From Pseudomonadota bacterium (lineage in GTDB: Bacteria > Pseudomonadota > Gammaproteobacteria > QQUJ01), in the NCBI GenBank assembly GCA_008501635.1, contig QQUJ01000019.1:149863-213862 (forward strand): 64,000 nt of DNA, given 5' to 3'. Below the pieces are notes generated by a model, which made no database searches, was not told where the DNA came from, and saw only the letters and a list, made by a program, of their open reading frames with translations. Positions within the stretch are counted from its first letter, which is position 1. Every line of letters begins with the position of its first letter. This document shows, in pieces, positions 27,899 through 38,027 of the stretch. The translations under genes and the position numbers were made by a program.

Positions 27899-29758
27899 TC
27901 AGGTGCGCTCCCGAGGTTTACGCTTTTCGGACCGCGCCGGCGCGGAATCCTTCCTGGCAACACGGTCAGGCTGTTTCACCCCTTTACGATGCGGCTTTTT
28001 CGGGCTCGGTCTCGCGGTTGGTTTACCGCCCGACCCGGGGCGCGACGGTCGACTCTGAGGCATAGCGGATTCTCCCTCCACGCTGAGGCGCATGGGATGT
28101 TGCCGCAGGCGGACTTTCTGCAGATGTTTGAACACCTCACGGGGCATCCCATCGGGTAATTCCACGGTGCTGTAGTCATCCGCCAAACGGATCGCGCCAA
28201 TGTGTTCTCCGTCGAGTCCCGCCTCATTGGCGATAGCGCCGAACACATCCTTGGCGCTGATTCCTTGATTGAGTCCTACTTCGATGCGGTAGCGCACCCA
28301 GGCGATATCTTCGTTGGTGGATTCACGCTTCGATCTGTCGCGCTTCTCGCGCGGTTTCGGCGGGGGGGTGGAAGAGCTTGTTTTGTGGTCGGATCTGGAA
28401 GCTGGACGCGAGAATGTTTCGCGTGCGCGCTTGGGTTTTGCATCCTGTAGCTGCAAGGGACGGTCGCGCTGCGCCATCAGCGCCAGTGCCGACGCGATGC
28501 GTTCGACACTGGTCTCCTGCTCGCGTTGCAGTTCGGCGATCACACCGTCAAAAAAACCAAGATCCTCAGAAGAGAGTATCTCCTGCACCTGCTGCTTGAA
28601 ACGCGCAACGCGTTTGCTGGTAACCACTTCGCTGGTGGGGAGGTGCAGCGGTTTGAGTTTGCTTCGCGTAGCCTGTTCGATTGTGCGTAACATGCGCATT
28701 TCACGCGGTGCGACAAACAGGATTGCACGGCCTGTGCGGCCTGCGCGTCCGGTGCGACCGATGCGATGCACATAGGCTTCGACATCGTAGGGAATGTCGT
28801 AGTTTATGACGTGAGTGATGCGTCCGACATCCAATCCACGCGCGGCCACGTCCGTTGCCACGACAACATCCAATCGCCCGCTTTTCAGCTGATCGACCGT
28901 ACGCTCACGCATCGACTGGGTGATATCCCCATTGAGCGCGGCACAGGCATAACCCCGGGCCTCGAGTTTCTCGGCGAGTTCAACCGTTGCGGTTTTGGTG
29001 CGCACGAATATGAGCGTGGCATCGACCTCTTCGACTTCCAGAATGCGCGTCAGCGCATCGAGTTTGTGCAGACCGCCCACCTGCCAGTAAAACTGCTCGG
29101 TCGCCTCGACGGTAGTGGTCTTGGACTGGATGCGCACCTCTGCGGCATCGCGCAGATAGCGCTGCGCAACCTTGTGAATCACCGGCGGCATCGTGGCCGA
29201 GAAGAGCGCGATCTGGCGCTCACCGGGAGTGTGTTGCAGAATCCACTCCACATCCTCGATGAAGCCCATGCGCAGCATTTCATCAGCCTCATCGAGCACC
29301 AAAGCCTGCAGATTCTCGAGTTGCAGCGTCTTGCGGCGCAGGTGGTCCATGACGCGGCCCGGTGTGCCGACCACTACGTGGGCACCGCGACGCAACTGGC
29401 GCAACTGCGTATCCATACCTTGTCCGCCGTAAATGGGCAGGACGTGAAAACCCGGCAGGTGACGTGCATACGTCTGGAAGGCCTCCGCGACCTGGATGGC
29501 AAGCTCGCGCGTCGGTGTCAACACCAGGACCTGCGGACTACGTACCTTTAGATTGATACGGCTCAGCAACGGCAGGGCAAACGCCGCTGTCTTGCCGGTC
29601 CCGGTCTGTGCCTGGCCAAGCAGATCCCGACCCTCCAGGAGCGGCGGAATGCTGGCTGCCTGAATAGGCGAGGGGGTTTCATAACCGATCTCACCCAGCA
29701 CTTTCAGCAGGGGGGCCGGAAGCGCCAGCTGATCGAAGCCGGCAAATACGGAGGACAT
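27899..29758 (-). CDS. deaD: DEAD-box ATP-dependent RNA helicase (CsdA/DeaD type)
   Basis: RNA helicase of 619 residues acting in ribosome assembly and mRNA decay, often cold-induced. It has the Q motif (FDQLALPAPLLKVL...PSPIQAASIP), Walker A AQTGTGKT, DEAD in LVLDEADEMLRMGF, SAT (FSATMP) and HRIGRTGRAGRTGRA. After a charged linker (about 450-490), a DbpA-type RNA-binding domain (about 492-570, RYRIEVGLNQGISAKDVFGA) follows, with a basic tail rich in Arg, Pro and Lys. That domain order identifies the CsdA group. Confidence 0.95.
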   Translation of the reverse strand: MSSVFAGFDQLALPAPLLKVLGEIGYETPSPIQAASIPPLLEGRDLLGQAQTGTGKTAAFALPLLSRINLKVRSPQVLVLTPTRELAIQVAEAFQTYARHLPGFHVLPIYGGQGMDTQLRQLRRGAHVVVGTPGRVMDHLRRKTLQLENLQALVLDEADEMLRMGFIEDVEWILQHTPGERQIALFSATMPPVIHKVAQRYLRDAAEVRIQSKTTTVEATEQFYWQVGGLHKLDALTRILEVEEVDATLIFVRTKTATVELAEKLEARGYACAALNGDITQSMRERTVDQLKSGRLDVVVATDVAARGLDVGRITHVINYDIPYDVEAYVHRIGRTGRAGRTGRAILFVAPREMRMLRTIEQATRSKLKPLHLPTSEVVTSKRVARFKQQVQEILSSEDLGFFDGVIAELQREQETSVERIASALALMAQRDRPLQLQDAKPKRARETFSRPASRSDHKTSSSTPPPKPREKRDRSKRESTNEDIAWVRYRIEVGLNQGISAKDVFGAIANEAGLDGEHIGAIRLADDYSTVELPDGMPREVFKHLQKVRLRQHPMRLSVEGESAMPQSRPSRPGSGGKPTARPSPKKPHRKGVKQPDRVARKDSAPARSEKRKPRERT

Positions 29759-29826
29759 GACGGTAACCTTGAGTGTGTGACCATCGCCCTGGTCAGGCGC
29801 GATGCATCCGGTGATTCGATATTCGT

Positions 29827-29845
29827 GGCGTTATGATACGCCAAA
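29827..29845. repeat. 19-bp imperfect palindromic element, copy 1
   Basis: GGCGTTATGATACGCCAAA lies about 70 bases upstream of the helicase start. It differs in one base from a second copy at 30968-30986. The arms GGCG and CGCC flank an AT-rich centre that reads as a -10-like hexamer on either strand (TATGAT or TATCAT). It could be an operator or simply a shared promoter core. Confidence 0.4.
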
Positions 29846-29950
29846 CCCTGGTGAGATGCCGATAAGTTACATCAGCGCAGATTTTCAGATGAGCGATGAT
29901 CCACCCATCGGCGAGTCCGCGGATCCCCCAACTCGCCGGTGAGATTTACC

Positions 29951-30673
29951 TCATGCGGCGGAGGCGAGCTTCTTGCTATTGGGAGCGGCCTCTGATTGCT
30001 CGATGCTCTCAAGCAGCTCGGTGTCGAGTTCGGGCAGCGACTCCAGATTCTGTTCGCTGCCGAGTTGATGCAGCGCACGGTACTGATCGGCCAACTTGGA
30101 GCTGTTCTCCAACAAACCGGCAATGCGCCTCTCCAACTCCTGCTTTTGTTTCTGCATCGTTCGTAACTCGGCTTCGACGTTCCTGCGTGCGGCAGACTCC
30201 TCGTTCTTCTCCTTCTTAAGCGCTTTGAGCTTTTTGACGACATTTTCCGGGGTATCGGCGAGAGCGATATTGATCGCCTTCAGAGCCTTCTCCTTGTCGG
30301 CGATCAAGGCTTTGAGTTTCTTCTGTTCTTTGGTATTGGCTTCGCGTTCCACGGCTATTTGCTGCTCGAAATTTTTCAAAGCTTCAAACGTTGCATTTCT
30401 GCCGGATTCTGATTCCGCAAGCGCCTTGCGCACATCGGCGAGGGTTTTCTCAATCTCCTCGACAGCCGCTTTCGCTTGTTCCTGTGCAGCGGATACCTTG
30501 GCATCCGCCGCCTGAGCGCGCTGAATACTGGCCTCCAGAGCGACTTTAAGCTCCTCCATCGTGCACTCCGGCGCCAACCCCAATGCTTCGGTGGCGGCAC
30601 CCATCAACATCTGCTTCTTGATGGCGAGATCTTTCCAAACTTTCAGCTGCAACTCTAACTTCGCTTGATCCAT
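29951..30673 (-). CDS. Coiled-coil protein of unknown function
   Basis: A 240-residue protein, almost wholly helical and rich in Lys, Glu, Ala and Gln (for example AAVEEIEKTLADVRKALAESE), with heptad character from about 45 to 205. No signal peptide and no recognised domain. The start at 30673 (MDQAKLELQLKVWKDLAIKKQ) sits behind an AGGAGAA site; the 12 upstream residues in frame are unlikely to be translated. It could be a structural or chaperone-like factor, and I do not recognise the family. Confidence 0.75.
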   Translation of the reverse strand: MDQAKLELQLKVWKDLAIKKQMLMGAATEALGLAPECTMEELKVALEASIQRAQAADAKVSAAQEQAKAAVEEIEKTLADVRKALAESESGRNATFEALKNFEQQIAVEREANTKEQKKLKALIADKEKALKAINIALADTPENVVKKLKALKKEKNEESAARRNVEAELRTMQKQKQELERRIAGLLENSSKLADQYRALHQLGSEQNLESLPELDTELLESIEQSEAAPNSKKLASAA

Positions 30674-31053
30674 CGGGTTCTCCTGCGCATTTCTCTCTAA
30701 ATTAGGCATATCGAATTCGTTCGCAACCCTTGCCGATTATGCGTCTCGCGGTGACCTTCACTGGTTGGTTAGCGGCGCTCGATCCTTTGCGCCTCGGCGA
30801 AACACTGGCTACGCGGCGAGGGTACGAATGTCGTTTCAACACTCAGCACTCGGGGTGGGCGGACGCTTGGCGCCGACCGGTCGCGAATCCCAATTGCGGA
30901 AGAGACAACAGTTACCCCCGCGCACGTCCATCACCTTCCAGGCGATGCAACCGGCGGGCTGGTAAGGGGCGCTATGATACGCCAAAGTCAACTGAATTTC
31001 TTGAGAATCTGCTAAAAAAGTGGTGTGCGGACCTGCGCATCGTGGATACCGGC
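30674..31053. other. 380-base intergenic stretch with no recognisable gene
   Basis: Frames on both strands in this stretch lack family resemblance and good start sites. It contains the second copy of the 19-bp palindromic element (30968-30986) and, on the minus strand, presumably the promoter of the coiled-coil gene. Nothing else recognised. Confidence 0.4.
30968..30986. repeat. 19-bp imperfect palindromic element, copy 2
   Basis: GGCGCTATGATACGCCAAA, one base different from 29827-29845. Like the first copy it lies upstream of a minus-strand gene, here the coiled-coil gene, although about 300 bases away. Confidence 0.4.
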
Positions 31054-31887
31054 TCAGGGAAGCTGTTCCACCTTGACCAGGATCCGTCGTTTGTCTTCGA
31101 GATGCTCGGTCGAACGATGGATGACTCCACTTTGGCGCTGGATCCCGGCATTCACCACACCACCCAACTCGATCCACTCTCCCAGTGTGCCCGATACCGT
31201 GGTGCTGATCCCCTGAACCTCGATACGCCCTCCACCGGAGCGCGAAAGCTGGTCCCGCTGGGCACCAATTTCCAACATCACGCGTTCGCCGCTGATCCTT
31301 GGCAAGACCGAAAAACCCCTTTCAACCTGGCGGTATTCAATGGAATCGGTATTTTGAACTCCGCCCGGGATGATCGTGCTTGAGCGACTGCCTACCGGGA
31401 TCGACTGGCCCAGGTAGATCGTTGCAGCGCGGCCTTCCAACACCCGTACTCTCTGTATCTCATCACCGCGAGTCCGTGATCGCGAACGGCGGACACGCAA
31501 TTCAGCCGTATCGGACCCGGTCCCTTCACCCACCGCGAGACGCCCCCGTCCGCCGAGTCCTATGGAGGCGTTCAGGCGCGACTCATCGTCGGCCAGATCA
31601 GCGGCTTCACCCTGCAACACCGTGATCTGTAACTGGCGCGGGGATCTGTCGAGCGTTGCCAGCAAGGCCTTGATTTCAGACAAATTAGCCGGTGTGGTCC
31701 GGATGAACAGTTGTCCGCGCTGACCGGTCAGTGTACCGCCCGGGGCCAAAAAGGGCTGCACCAGCGGCAACACTTCCTCGGCAGGGCGATGCCTGAGATC
31801 GATGATTTCCAGTGATTGAGCCAGGCCCACCCTTACCGGCATCAGCAACAGCAGTCCGATCACTAAGTGGCAGAGATAGCGCACCAT
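31054..31887 (-). CDS. Secretin N-domain-like periplasmic protein
   Basis: A 277-residue exported protein with a signal peptide (about 1-23). Residues 24-85 (EIIDLRHRPAEEVLPLVQPFLAPGGTLTGQRGQLFIRTTPANLSEI) look like the N0/N1 domains of type II/III secretins, which also occur in NolW-like proteins. The C-terminal part (from about 140, VRVLEGRAATIYLGQSIPVGSRS) resembles the opening of the secretin core, but the chain ends before a complete beta-barrel with its membrane lip. It is in a two-gene operon with the 31892-32401 gene (4-base gap), downstream of purB. No secretion system lies nearby. Confidence 0.72.
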   Translation of the reverse strand: MVRYLCHLVIGLLLLMPVRVGLAQSLEIIDLRHRPAEEVLPLVQPFLAPGGTLTGQRGQLFIRTTPANLSEIKALLATLDRSPRQLQITVLQGEAADLADDESRLNASIGLGGRGRLAVGEGTGSDTAELRVRRSRSRTRGDEIQRVRVLEGRAATIYLGQSIPVGSRSSTIIPGGVQNTDSIEYRQVERGFSVLPRISGERVMLEIGAQRDQLSRSGGGRIEVQGISTTVSGTLGEWIELGGVVNAGIQRQSGVIHRSTEHLEDKRRILVKVEQLP

Positions 31888-31891
31888 GACC

Positions 31892-32401
31892 TCAGATATG
31901 CAGCCGCTGCAGCCCGGGATCGCGACCGCTTATTTCCCAGACCTTGGTGAAGAATCGCACCAGTTCCCGCGCCTCCAGTGGATCGTAGAAACTGGCCTTC
32001 CCCTCGAACCGATCGGCGAGGCCACGTTGCAGGAATCCATTTTCGTCAGCCACCAGAAACGCCTGATTGTAGTCGCGAAACTCCGGGTGCACGGCACGCA
32101 TATGGATGTAACTGTTGAGGTGCCGGGCAAGTTCGATCAAACGATGCCCGCTCTTGATTGCATGATCGGTACTCTGCACCAGGATGCGGATATCGGTGAA
32201 TCGCCCGCGGATAGCGAGTTGCCGCACCGCTTCCAGGAAGGGCGCGGTATCGTAGAGACGGGCATCGAGATCGCGGGAGAATACATGCAGCGTACGCTTG
32301 GCCTGTTCAACCAAGGCCAGCGACACCGCCGCACACTCTTCCAGCGTTTCGATGGCAAGGGTCTCGGCGGTTTCACCCAGGATATAGCGTTCCAGTTCCA
32401 T
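31892..32401 (-). CDS. Conserved hypothetical protein (PLD/DUF7931-like)
   Basis: A 169-residue soluble protein. FSRDLDARLYDTAPFLEAVRQLAIRGRFTDIRILVQSTDHAI and FLVADENGFLQRGLADRFEGKASF recall the phospholipase-D-like fold used by several uncharacterised proteobacterial proteins (the DUF7931 group, a tentative match). The HxK catalytic motif is not visible, so enzymatic activity is doubtful. It is just upstream of, and probably cotranscribed with, the secretin-N-like gene. Confidence 0.6.
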   Translation of the reverse strand: MELERYILGETAETLAIETLEECAAVSLALVEQAKRTLHVFSRDLDARLYDTAPFLEAVRQLAIRGRFTDIRILVQSTDHAIKSGHRLIELARHLNSYIHMRAVHPEFRDYNQAFLVADENGFLQRGLADRFEGKASFYDPLEARELVRFFTKVWEISGRDPGLQRLHI

Positions 32402-32478
32402 GGCGGCAGTGGCACCTCGCGCAGCAAACAGTCCCGTTTAGAGAATAACCCCCATAGTAGGCGCGGCCTTCACCTGAC

Positions 32479-33897
<1,419 letters not shown>

Positions 33898-33953
33898 TCA
33901 TACTACACGCCGCGGAGGCGCCATGCCTGCCGTGAATGGCCGATATAAATGCT

Positions 33954-33962
33954 TGGTATAAT
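33954..33962 (+). promoter_or_regulatory. Extended -10 promoter of acnB
   Basis: TGGTATAAT is a perfect extended -10 box (TGn plus consensus TATAAT), about 100 bases before the acnB start. It lies within what would be coding sequence if the longer upstream ATG (33936) were used, which argues for the later start. Confidence 0.65.
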
Positions 33963-34061
33963 TTCTTTTTACCCTTGGTTAACTTACAATTATCGCAATC
34001 TGCGGGAAGCGATCGATCTCTTCCCCGGCCTTTGAAACCGTCTGAGAAGAGGATAAGGATC

Positions 34062-36647
34062 GTGCTTGAAGCCTATCGTAATCACGTCGCAGAACGCGCC
34101 GCTGAGGGCATCGTCCCGCTGCCGCTCAATGCCCAGCAGGTCGCCGATCTGGTTGAACTGCTGAAAAGCCCGCCCGCCGGCGAAGAGGCGTTTCTGGTCG
34201 ATCTGTTGGTCAATCGTGTCCCTCCGGGGGTTGATGATGCGGCGCGCGTCAAAGCCGCCTTTCTGGCGGATGTGGTGAAGGGCCGGGCGCAGTCTCCTCT
34301 CATCGACAAGGCAAAAGCCGTGGAGCTGTTGGGTACCATGCTGGGCGGCTACAACATCGCCCCGCTGATCGATTGCCTGGACGACGCTGGTTTGTCGTCC
34401 ATTGCCGTCAAGGCGCTGTCTCACACCCTGCTGATGTTCGATGCCTTTCATGATGTGGCCGAAAAAGCCACGGCGGGTAACGTCCACGCCCGGCAGGTAC
34501 TGGAGAGTTGGGCCGATGGCGAATGGTTTACCAGTAAACCTGTGCTCGCCGACAAGATCACCGTCACCGTCTTCAAGGTGTCCGGAGAAACCAACACGGA
34601 CGACCTTTCCCCGGCACCGGATGCCTGGAGCCGCCCCGACATCCCCTTGCACGCCAAAGCGATGCTGAAGATGGCGCGCGACGGTATCACTCCCGATGAG
34701 CCTGGTGCCGTGGGTCCGATCAGTACGATCGAGGAGCTGAAGAAGAAGGGTTTTCCGCTGGCCTATGTCGGCGATGTGGTAGGTACCGGCTCGTCACGCA
34801 AATCCGCTACCAACTCCGTGCTGTGGTACATGGGCGATGACATTCCGTACGTACCCAACAAGCGTGCCGGCGGCTACTGTTTCGGCGGCAAGATTGCTCC
34901 GATCTTCTTCAACACCATGGAGGACGCCGGTGCCCTGCCCATCGAAATGGACGTGGATAAGATGGCGATGGGCGATGTCATCGATGTCTATCCTTACGAA
35001 GGCAAGGTATGCAGGCATGGCACCGACGAGGTGATTTCAACCTTTGAGCTCAAGACCCAGGTACTGCTCGACGAGGTGCGCGCCGGCGGCCGTATCCCGC
35101 TGATCATTGGCCGCGGTCTGACCGAGAAGGCTCGCCAGGCATTGGGCAGAGAGCCCTCCGAACTGTTCCGCAAGCCGATCGATCCGACCGATACCGGAAA
35201 AGGCTACACCCTGGCGCAGAAAATGGTGGGTCAGGCCTGCGGTGTCTCCGGTGTCCGGCCCGGAACCTACTGTGAACCTAAGATGGCCACGGTAGGTTCC
35301 CAGGACACCACCGGTCCCATGACCCGGGACGAGCTGAAAGATCTGGCCTGTCTCGGCTTCTCAGCCGATCTGGTGATGCAGTCTTTCTGTCATACAGCCG
35401 CCTATCCCAAGCCGGTGGATATCAACACGCACCACACCCTGCCGGACTTCATCATGACCCGTGGTGGCGTCTCACTGCGCCCTGGCGACGGGATCATCCA
35501 CTCCTGGCTGAATCGCATGCTCTTGCCCGACACTGTGGGTACCGGTGGGGATTCGCATACCCGCTTCCCGATCGGCATCAGCTTCCCGGCGGGTTCCGGT
35601 CTGGTGGCCTTCGCTGCCGCGACCGGCGTGATGCCGCTGGATATGCCCGAATCGGTACTGGTGCGCTTCAAGGGCGCTATGCAGCCCGGGGTTACGCTAC
35701 GCGATCTGGTGCACGCCATCCCCTACTATGCCATCAAAGAGGGGCTGCTGACCGTAGCCAAGCAAGGCAAGAAAAACATCTTCTCCGGCCGCATTCTGGA
35801 GATCGAAGGGCTGCCGCAACTCACCGTCGAACAGGCCTTCGAACTCTCCGACGCCTCCGCCGAACGTTCCGCAGCGGGCTGCACTATCAGGCTCGACAAA
35901 GAGCCTATCACCGAGTACCTGCGCTCCAACATCACCATGCTGAAATGGATGATCGCCGGAGGTTACGGCGACGAGCGCACCATCCGTCGCCGTATCAAGG
36001 CGATGGAGGAGTGGATTGCCAACCCCGAACTGCTGGAGCCCGATGCGGACGCCGAGTACGCTGCCGTGATCGAGATCGATATGAACGAGATCAAGGAACC
36101 GGTGCTCTGCGCACCCAACGATCCCGACGATGCGCGTCTGTTGTCGGACGTGGCAGGCACCAAAATCGACGAGGTGTTCATCGGCTCGTGCATGACCAAC
36201 ATCGGTCATTTCCGCGCCGCCGGCAAATTGCTGGAAAAGGCCGAGGGTATACCCACCCGCCTGTGGCTGGCGCCACCCACCCGCATGGATGAAGCGCAAC
36301 TGCGCGAGGAAGGCTACTACTTCACCTACGCCAAGGCGGGCGCGCGCACCGAGATGCCCGGTTGCTCGTTGTGCATGGGCAACCAGGCGCGCATCGCCGC
36401 CAATTCCACTGCCGTCTCCACCTCGACGCGCAATTTTCCCAACCGCCTGGGCACGGGTGCCAACGTCTACCTGGCGTCGGCGGAACTGGCGTCGGTGGCG
36501 GCCATTCTGGGCAAGTTGCCGACTCCGGACGAGTACCTGGCATACGCCAGGAACATCGACACCATGGCACCTGAGATCTACCGTTACCTCAACTTCGATA
36601 AGATCGCTGAGTATCAGGAAATTGCCGATAAAGTGGCGGCTGCGTAA
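34062..36647 (+). CDS. acnB: Aconitate hydratase B
   Basis: TCA-cycle [4Fe-4S] enzyme interconverting citrate and isocitrate; AcnB-type proteins can also bind mRNA when the cluster is lost. The frame opens at ATG 33936, but AcnB proteins begin (M)[15 protein letters not shown], matching GTG 34062 behind AAGGAT, and the upstream 42 residues contain the promoter. That gives 861 residues, close to the 865 of E. coli. Cluster cysteines lie in [13 protein letters not shown] and [13 protein letters not shown], and the swivel domain comes first ([22 protein letters not shown]), as is proper for AcnB. Confidence 0.96.
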   Translation: MLEAYRNHVAERAAEGIVPLPLNAQQVADLVELLKSPPAGEEAFLVDLLVNRVPPGVDDAARVKAAFLADVVKGRAQSPLIDKAKAVELLGTMLGGYNIAPLIDCLDDAGLSSIAVKALSHTLLMFDAFHDVAEKATAGNVHARQVLESWADGEWFTSKPVLADKITVTVFKVSGETNTDDLSPAPDAWSRPDIPLHAKAMLKMARDGITPDEPGAVGPISTIEELKKKGFPLAYVGDVVGTGSSRKSATNSVLWYMGDDIPYVPNKRAGGYCFGGKIAPIFFNTMEDAGALPIEMDVDKMAMGDVIDVYPYEGKVCRHGTDEVISTFELKTQVLLDEVRAGGRIPLIIGRGLTEKARQALGREPSELFRKPIDPTDTGKGYTLAQKMVGQACGVSGVRPGTYCEPKMATVGSQDTTGPMTRDELKDLACLGFSADLVMQSFCHTAAYPKPVDINTHHTLPDFIMTRGGVSLRPGDGIIHSWLNRMLLPDTVGTGGDSHTRFPIGISFPAGSGLVAFAAATGVMPLDMPESVLVRFKGAMQPGVTLRDLVHAIPYYAIKEGLLTVAKQGKKNIFSGRILEIEGLPQLTVEQAFELSDASAERSAAGCTIRLDKEPITEYLRSNITMLKWMIAGGYGDERTIRRRIKAMEEWIANPELLEPDADAEYAAVIEIDMNEIKEPVLCAPNDPDDARLLSDVAGTKIDEVFIGSCMTNIGHFRAAGKLLEKAEGIPTRLWLAPPTRMDEAQLREEGYYFTYAKAGARTEMPGCSLCMGNQARIAANSTAVSTSTRNFPNRLGTGANVYLASAELASVAAILGKLPTPDEYLAYARNIDTMAPEIYRYLNFDKIAEYQEIADKVAAA

Positions 36648-36668
36648 CGCAGCAACCCTAACCATGAG

Positions 36669-36698
36669 AAAGCCCCGCAGAGCAGGCGGGGCTTTTTT
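36669..36698 (+). terminator. Rho-independent terminator after acnB
   Basis: GCCCCGC (36672-36678), a 7-base loop and GCGGGGC (36686-36692) are followed by six Ts. The stop codon of acnB is about 20 bases upstream. Confidence 0.92.
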
Positions 36699-36725
36699 CG
36701 GATGCGCAGTCGGCCGCGGATGAGG

Positions 36726-36748
36726 TTATCCACAATTCCTGTGGATAA
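36726..36748. promoter_or_regulatory. Inverted pair of perfect DnaA boxes
   Basis: TTATCCACA (36726-36734) and TGTGGATAA (36740-36748) are two consensus DnaA boxes facing each other across five bases. They lie between the acnB terminator and nagZ. Chance occurrence of two perfect 9-mers so placed is low. This could be a DnaA titration or reactivation site or a DnaA-controlled promoter of nagZ. No AT-rich unwinding region or dnaA/dnaN genes are nearby, so I do not call it an origin. Confidence 0.65.
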
Positions 36749-36898
36749 GGTTGTGCATGAATCAATCGGGATAAACCTACCGGGCGGTGCGCGCCGGATT
36801 GCGCAAATAATACCCAAGCGCCCGATAGGGAATGTTGGCGTTGAACGCCGGCATCCGCATAATGGCCCACCTGTCCCTGAAAAATACCAGTCACCACA

Positions 36899-37948
36899 AT
36901 GAGCCTCGGTCCCCTCATGATCGATCTGCAGTGCACCGTCCTGCAGGCTGAGGAACGCGATATGCTGCGCCACCCACTGGTGGGGGGCATCATTCTTTTT
37001 ACGCGCAACTACGAGAACACCGATCAGCTTCGAGCGCTTATCGATGCGGTCCATGCGGTTCGTGAACCGCGTCTGCTGATCGCCGTGGATCAGGAGGGCG
37101 GGCGTGTCCAACGGTTTCGCTCAGGTTTCACGCGCCTGCCGCCGGTAGCCGAATTAGGGCGTATCGCCAACAAGGACCCCGCGCGCGCGCTGAGCCTGGC
37201 CGAAACCACCGGTTGGTTGATGGCCGCGGAACTGCGGGCCGTGGGCGTCGATCTGAGCTTTGCCCCGGTTCTCGATCTTGATCATCGGCGCAGCTCGGTA
37301 ATCGGTGATCGCGCCTTCCATCGCAATCCCGAGGTTCTCACCGAACTGGCCCACGCCTACATGCTGGGCATGCGGCATGCGGGCATGGCCGCGGTGGGCA
37401 AACATTTTCCTGGACATGGCGGGGTTGCGGCGGACTCCCACCTCGAACTGCCGGAGGATAAGCGCTCCCTGGCCGATCTGCGTGCCGAGGACCTGCTGCC
37501 CTTCGAGCGCATGATCCACTACGGACTGCCTGCGGTAATGGCCGCGCATGTGGTTTATCCCGCGGTTGCTCCGCTTCCGGCAGGGTTCTCCTACAATTGG
37601 TTACACACCCTGCTACGCCGGGAACTGGGCTTTCAGGGCGCCGTGTTCAGCGATGATCTCAGTATGGCGGGGGCACGAGTCGCCGGTGCGACTCCTACCC
37701 AGCGGGCACACGTTTCGCTCGAGGCGGGTTGCGACATGGTACTGATCTGCAACGACCGGCCCGCAGTCATCGAGGTACTGGAGAATCTGGATTACGCGCC
37801 CAATCCAGCCAGTCAATTGCGTCTTACCCGACTGCACGGTCGTCACCAGCGCAATTTGCAGGAACTGCAAAACAGCCCCCAGTGGCGCAAGGCGGTGGAG
37901 ATGGTGCGCAGCTACGACGCCGATCCGATGCTCGATCTCGACTTGTAG
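36899..37948 (+). CDS. nagZ: Beta-N-acetylhexosaminidase NagZ
   Basis: Glycoside hydrolase family 3 enzyme of peptidoglycan recycling in the cytoplasm; it releases GlcNAc from anhydro-muropeptides. It has 349 residues, with DQEGGRVQRF, the catalytic-loop motif KHFPGHGGVAADSHLELPEDKR (containing the flexible-loop Asp-His dyad) and the nucleophile segment FSDDLSMAGA. No signal peptide. The upstream region has no obvious Shine-Dalgarno but does contain the DnaA-box pair. Confidence 0.96.
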   Translation: MSLGPLMIDLQCTVLQAEERDMLRHPLVGGIILFTRNYENTDQLRALIDAVHAVREPRLLIAVDQEGGRVQRFRSGFTRLPPVAELGRIANKDPARALSLAETTGWLMAAELRAVGVDLSFAPVLDLDHRRSSVIGDRAFHRNPEVLTELAHAYMLGMRHAGMAAVGKHFPGHGGVAADSHLELPEDKRSLADLRAEDLLPFERMIHYGLPAVMAAHVVYPAVAPLPAGFSYNWLHTLLRRELGFQGAVFSDDLSMAGARVAGATPTQRAHVSLEAGCDMVLICNDRPAVIEVLENLDYAPNPASQLRLTRLHGRHQRNLQELQNSPQWRKAVEMVRSYDADPMLDLDL

Positions 37949-37961
37949 TAGAACGCCGCTT

Positions 37962-37989
37962 TTGACAACGGTACACCACTTTTTAAACT
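37962..37989 (+). promoter_or_regulatory. Candidate promoter of the mscS-like gene
   Basis: A consensus -35 TTGACA (37962-37967), a 16-base spacer and TAAACT (37984-37989) precede the ATG at 38028 by about 38 bases. Confidence 0.6.
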
Positions 37990-38027
37990 AGTGAGCTGAC
38001 AGACCAGCCCAGGCCACAGGAACCGGT

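Noticed and set aside
29872..30243. Arg/Ser-rich minus-strand frame at the coiled-coil gene
   Set aside because: It overlaps the coiled-coil gene in another frame and has no start signal.
30730..31383. 217-codon plus-strand frame overlapping the secretin-N-like gene
   Set aside because: The overlap is with a gene with signal peptide and domain support; the non-overlapping first half has no family resemblance.
36700..36900. Replication origin at the DnaA-box pair
   Set aside because: Only two boxes, no AT-rich unwinding element, and no dnaA, dnaN, gidA or rpmH nearby.
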